Program-made: the position numbers and the translations under genes
Notes under the pieces: generated by a model
Databases searched by the model: none
What the model saw: the letters and a program-made list of their open reading frames with translations, nothing else
What the model was told of the DNA's origin: nothing
Assembly (NCBI RefSeq): GCF_013364275.1
Contig: NZ_CP054932.1
Coordinates: 3,100,001-3,164,000, forward strand
Direction of reading: 5' to 3'
DNA length: 64,000 nt
Source: Actinomadura sp. NAK00032
Lineage (GTDB): Bacteria > Actinomycetota > Actinomycetes > Streptosporangiales > Streptosporangiaceae
In this document: positions 62,837-64,000 of the stretch, piece after piece
Layout of the letters: each line of letters starts with the position of its first letter
How positions within the stretch are numbered: the first letter of the stretch is position 1

Positions 62837-63748
62837 GTGAAAAGGATCACCGCATGGCGACGGCGCCCGTGGGCGGGCTACGCCGTCGTGCTGGCGGCCC
62901 TGGCGGCGATCGGCGTGATCTACGCCGGCTTCTCACCGCAGACCGACCGCGCCGAGGCGCAGAACACCGCGCAGGCCGCGGAGGACTTGAAGCACGGGCA
63001 ACAGCTGTTCAACAAGAACTGCGCGAGCTGCCACGGGCTCAACGCCGAGGGCACGAAGGACGCCGAGGGCAACTCGATCGCGCCGAGCCTCATCGGGGTG
63101 GGCGCCGCATCCGTCGACTTCCAGGTCAGCACGGGCCGCATGCCCGCGATGAACCCTGGCGCGCAGGTGCCGCGCAAGACGCCGGTCCCCGCCTTCAACA
63201 CCTCGATCAAGACCGACTACGAGGAGCCGGAGAAGCGCGAGGCGGCGGAGAAGCAGAAGGCCCAGGCCGAGAAGAACCTGGCCGACCTGCGGGCCTACAT
63301 CGCCTCCCTGGGCGGCGGCCCCGAGGTTCCGCCCGCGTCGGCCGTGGACCCGAAGAACGGGGACGTGGCGCTCGGCGGGAAGCTGTTCCGCACCAACTGC
63401 GCGCAGTGCCACAGCTTCACCGGCCAGGGCGGCGCGCTGACGGGCGGCAAGTACGCGCCGCCGCTGTCGGGCGACGACGTCACGCCCACCCAGATGTACG
63501 AGGCCATGCTGACCGGCCCGCAGGCCATGCCGGTGTTCAACGACACCACGCTGCGGCCCGAGGACAAGCAGGCGATCATCTCCTACCTGGTGCAGACGCG
63601 CGAGGAGCCCAACCCGGGCGGCAACGGCCTCGGCCGCATCGGCCCGGTGAGCGAGGGCCTGGTCGCCTGGCTGGTGGGGCTCAGCCTGATGGTGCTGGCG
63701 GCCATGTGGATCACCGCTAAGAAGCCGAAGAAGCTGAAGAAGTCATGA
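62837..63748 (+). CDS. qcrC: diheme cytochrome c subunit of the bcc complex
   Basis: A 303-residue membrane-anchored protein with two haem-c domains: CASCH near residue 59 and CAQCH near 192. An N-terminal membrane helix (about 10-32) and a C-terminal helix (about 275-294) flank them, with a KKPKKLKK tail. The two haem domains replace separate cytochrome c by passing electrons straight to CtaC. The GTG at 62837 has GGGGA upstream; an ATG 21 bases earlier is an alternative. The stop overlaps qcrA. Confidence 0.94.
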   Translation: MKRITAWRRRPWAGYAVVLAALAAIGVIYAGFSPQTDRAEAQNTAQAAEDLKHGQQLFNKNCASCHGLNAEGTKDAEGNSIAPSLIGVGAASVDFQVSTGRMPAMNPGAQVPRKTPVPAFNTSIKTDYEEPEKREAAEKQKAQAEKNLADLRAYIASLGGGPEVPPASAVDPKNGDVALGGKLFRTNCAQCHSFTGQGGALTGGKYAPPLSGDDVTPTQMYEAMLTGPQAMPVFNDTTLRPEDKQAIISYLVQTREEPNPGGNGLGRIGPVSEGLVAWLVGLSLMVLAAMWITAKKPKKLKKS

Positions 63749-64000
63749 GCGACGACAACAAGGAGACCGCGGGCTCGACGGGCCCGCGCGAGGACGGCGG
63801 CCGGCGCGAACGCGTGATCGGCACGCCGTCCCCGGCGAGGGAGAAGGCGCTCCTCGCCGAGGACGACATCTCGGCGCCCGCCGGCGTGGGGGAGCAGCTC
63901 GACGAGCAGTCGGCCAAGCGTGCCGAGCGCATCGTCGCGGCGTTCTTCCTGCTGGCGTTCGCGGCGAGCGTGGCGTTCATCGCCTACTTCATCGGCTGGA
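63745..64000 (+). CDS. qcrA: Rieske iron-sulphur subunit of the bcc complex, N-terminal part
   Basis: An ATG in a 4-base overlap with qcrC opens a frame that runs off the right edge after 85 codons. The first 60 residues are charged and cytosolic, followed by RAERIVAAFFLLAFAASVAF, the first of the three helices typical of actinobacterial QcrA. The Rieske domain itself lies beyond the window. The call rests on this N-terminus and on the conserved ctaE-qcrC-qcrA order. Confidence 0.85.
   Translation, partial: MSDDNKETAGSTGPREDGGRRERVIGTPSPAREKALLAEDDISAPAGVGEQLDEQSAKRAERIVAAFFLLAFAASVAFIAYFIGW

Overview
The window is chromosomal DNA of a high-GC actinomycete. Signs are the strong G/C bias at third codon positions, frequent GTG and TTG starts, many ATGA/GTGA gene overlaps, and families typical of Actinobacteria: GlnA2 next to GlnE, PspA with PspAA/PspAB, DUF3043, DUF4191, an aa3 oxidase with CtaF, and a diheme QcrC. 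The gene content resembles the Actinomadura/Thermomonospora branch, but the genus cannot be fixed from sequence alone. I saw no prophage, insertion sequence, CRISPR array, rRNA or tRNA.

Layout. 0-3.5 kb: a class I terpene cyclase cut by the left edge, then a polar amino-acid ABC importer. 3.6-8.1 kb: glnA2 and glnE. 8.2-14.2 kb: a PAP2 membrane enzyme, a secreted S33 hydrolase, a secreted GH3 N-acetylglucosaminidase-type enzyme with a DasR-type operator, OsmC, and an alpha/beta hydrolase. 14.2-20.0 kb: two coupled SNF2-type genes, one of which has lost its catalytic motifs, opposite an XRE/TPR regulator and two small genes. 20.0-35.8 kb: a core-metabolism block with glnA (under a GlnR box), lipA, lipB, sucB, lpdA, pepA, cobS, cobU, a membrane DsbA-like protein and an aldo/keto reductase. 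35.9-40.9 kb: an envelope-stress locus, pspA-pspAA followed by two tandem htpX-pspAB modules.

41-48.6 kb: nadA, erpA, a PfkB kinase, a cysteine desulfurase and a TusA-like protein joined by a 32-residue micro-ORF, then ctaC-ctaD-ctaF. 48.7-55.7 kb: a cell-wall and protease region with an L,D-transpeptidase, two coupled membrane/secreted zinc peptidases, a CHAP hydrolase behind two tandem c-di-AMP (ydaO/yuaA) riboswitch-like leaders, and an NlpC/P60 hydrolase. 55.9-64 kb: a NYN-domain protein, a DEDDh exonuclease fused to GIY-YIG, a rhomboid protease, an Lrp/AsnC effector-domain protein, trpD, a degenerate receiver-domain protein, then ctaE-qcrC-qcrA, the last cut by the right edge.

Links between genes. 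GlnA, GlnA2 and GlnE form nitrogen assimilation and its adenylylation control. LipA and LipB make the lipoyl group carried by SucB and oxidised by LpdA. CtaCDF, CtaE and QcrCA belong to the bcc-aa3 respiratory supercomplex, split here into two loci. The points most worth a second look are the tandem riboswitch leader, the active/inactive SNF2 pair, the duplicated HtpX-PspAB module, the operator-overlapping start of the GH3 gene, the bridging micro-ORF, and a family of G6/C6 hairpin repeats, two copies of which sit in frame inside genes.
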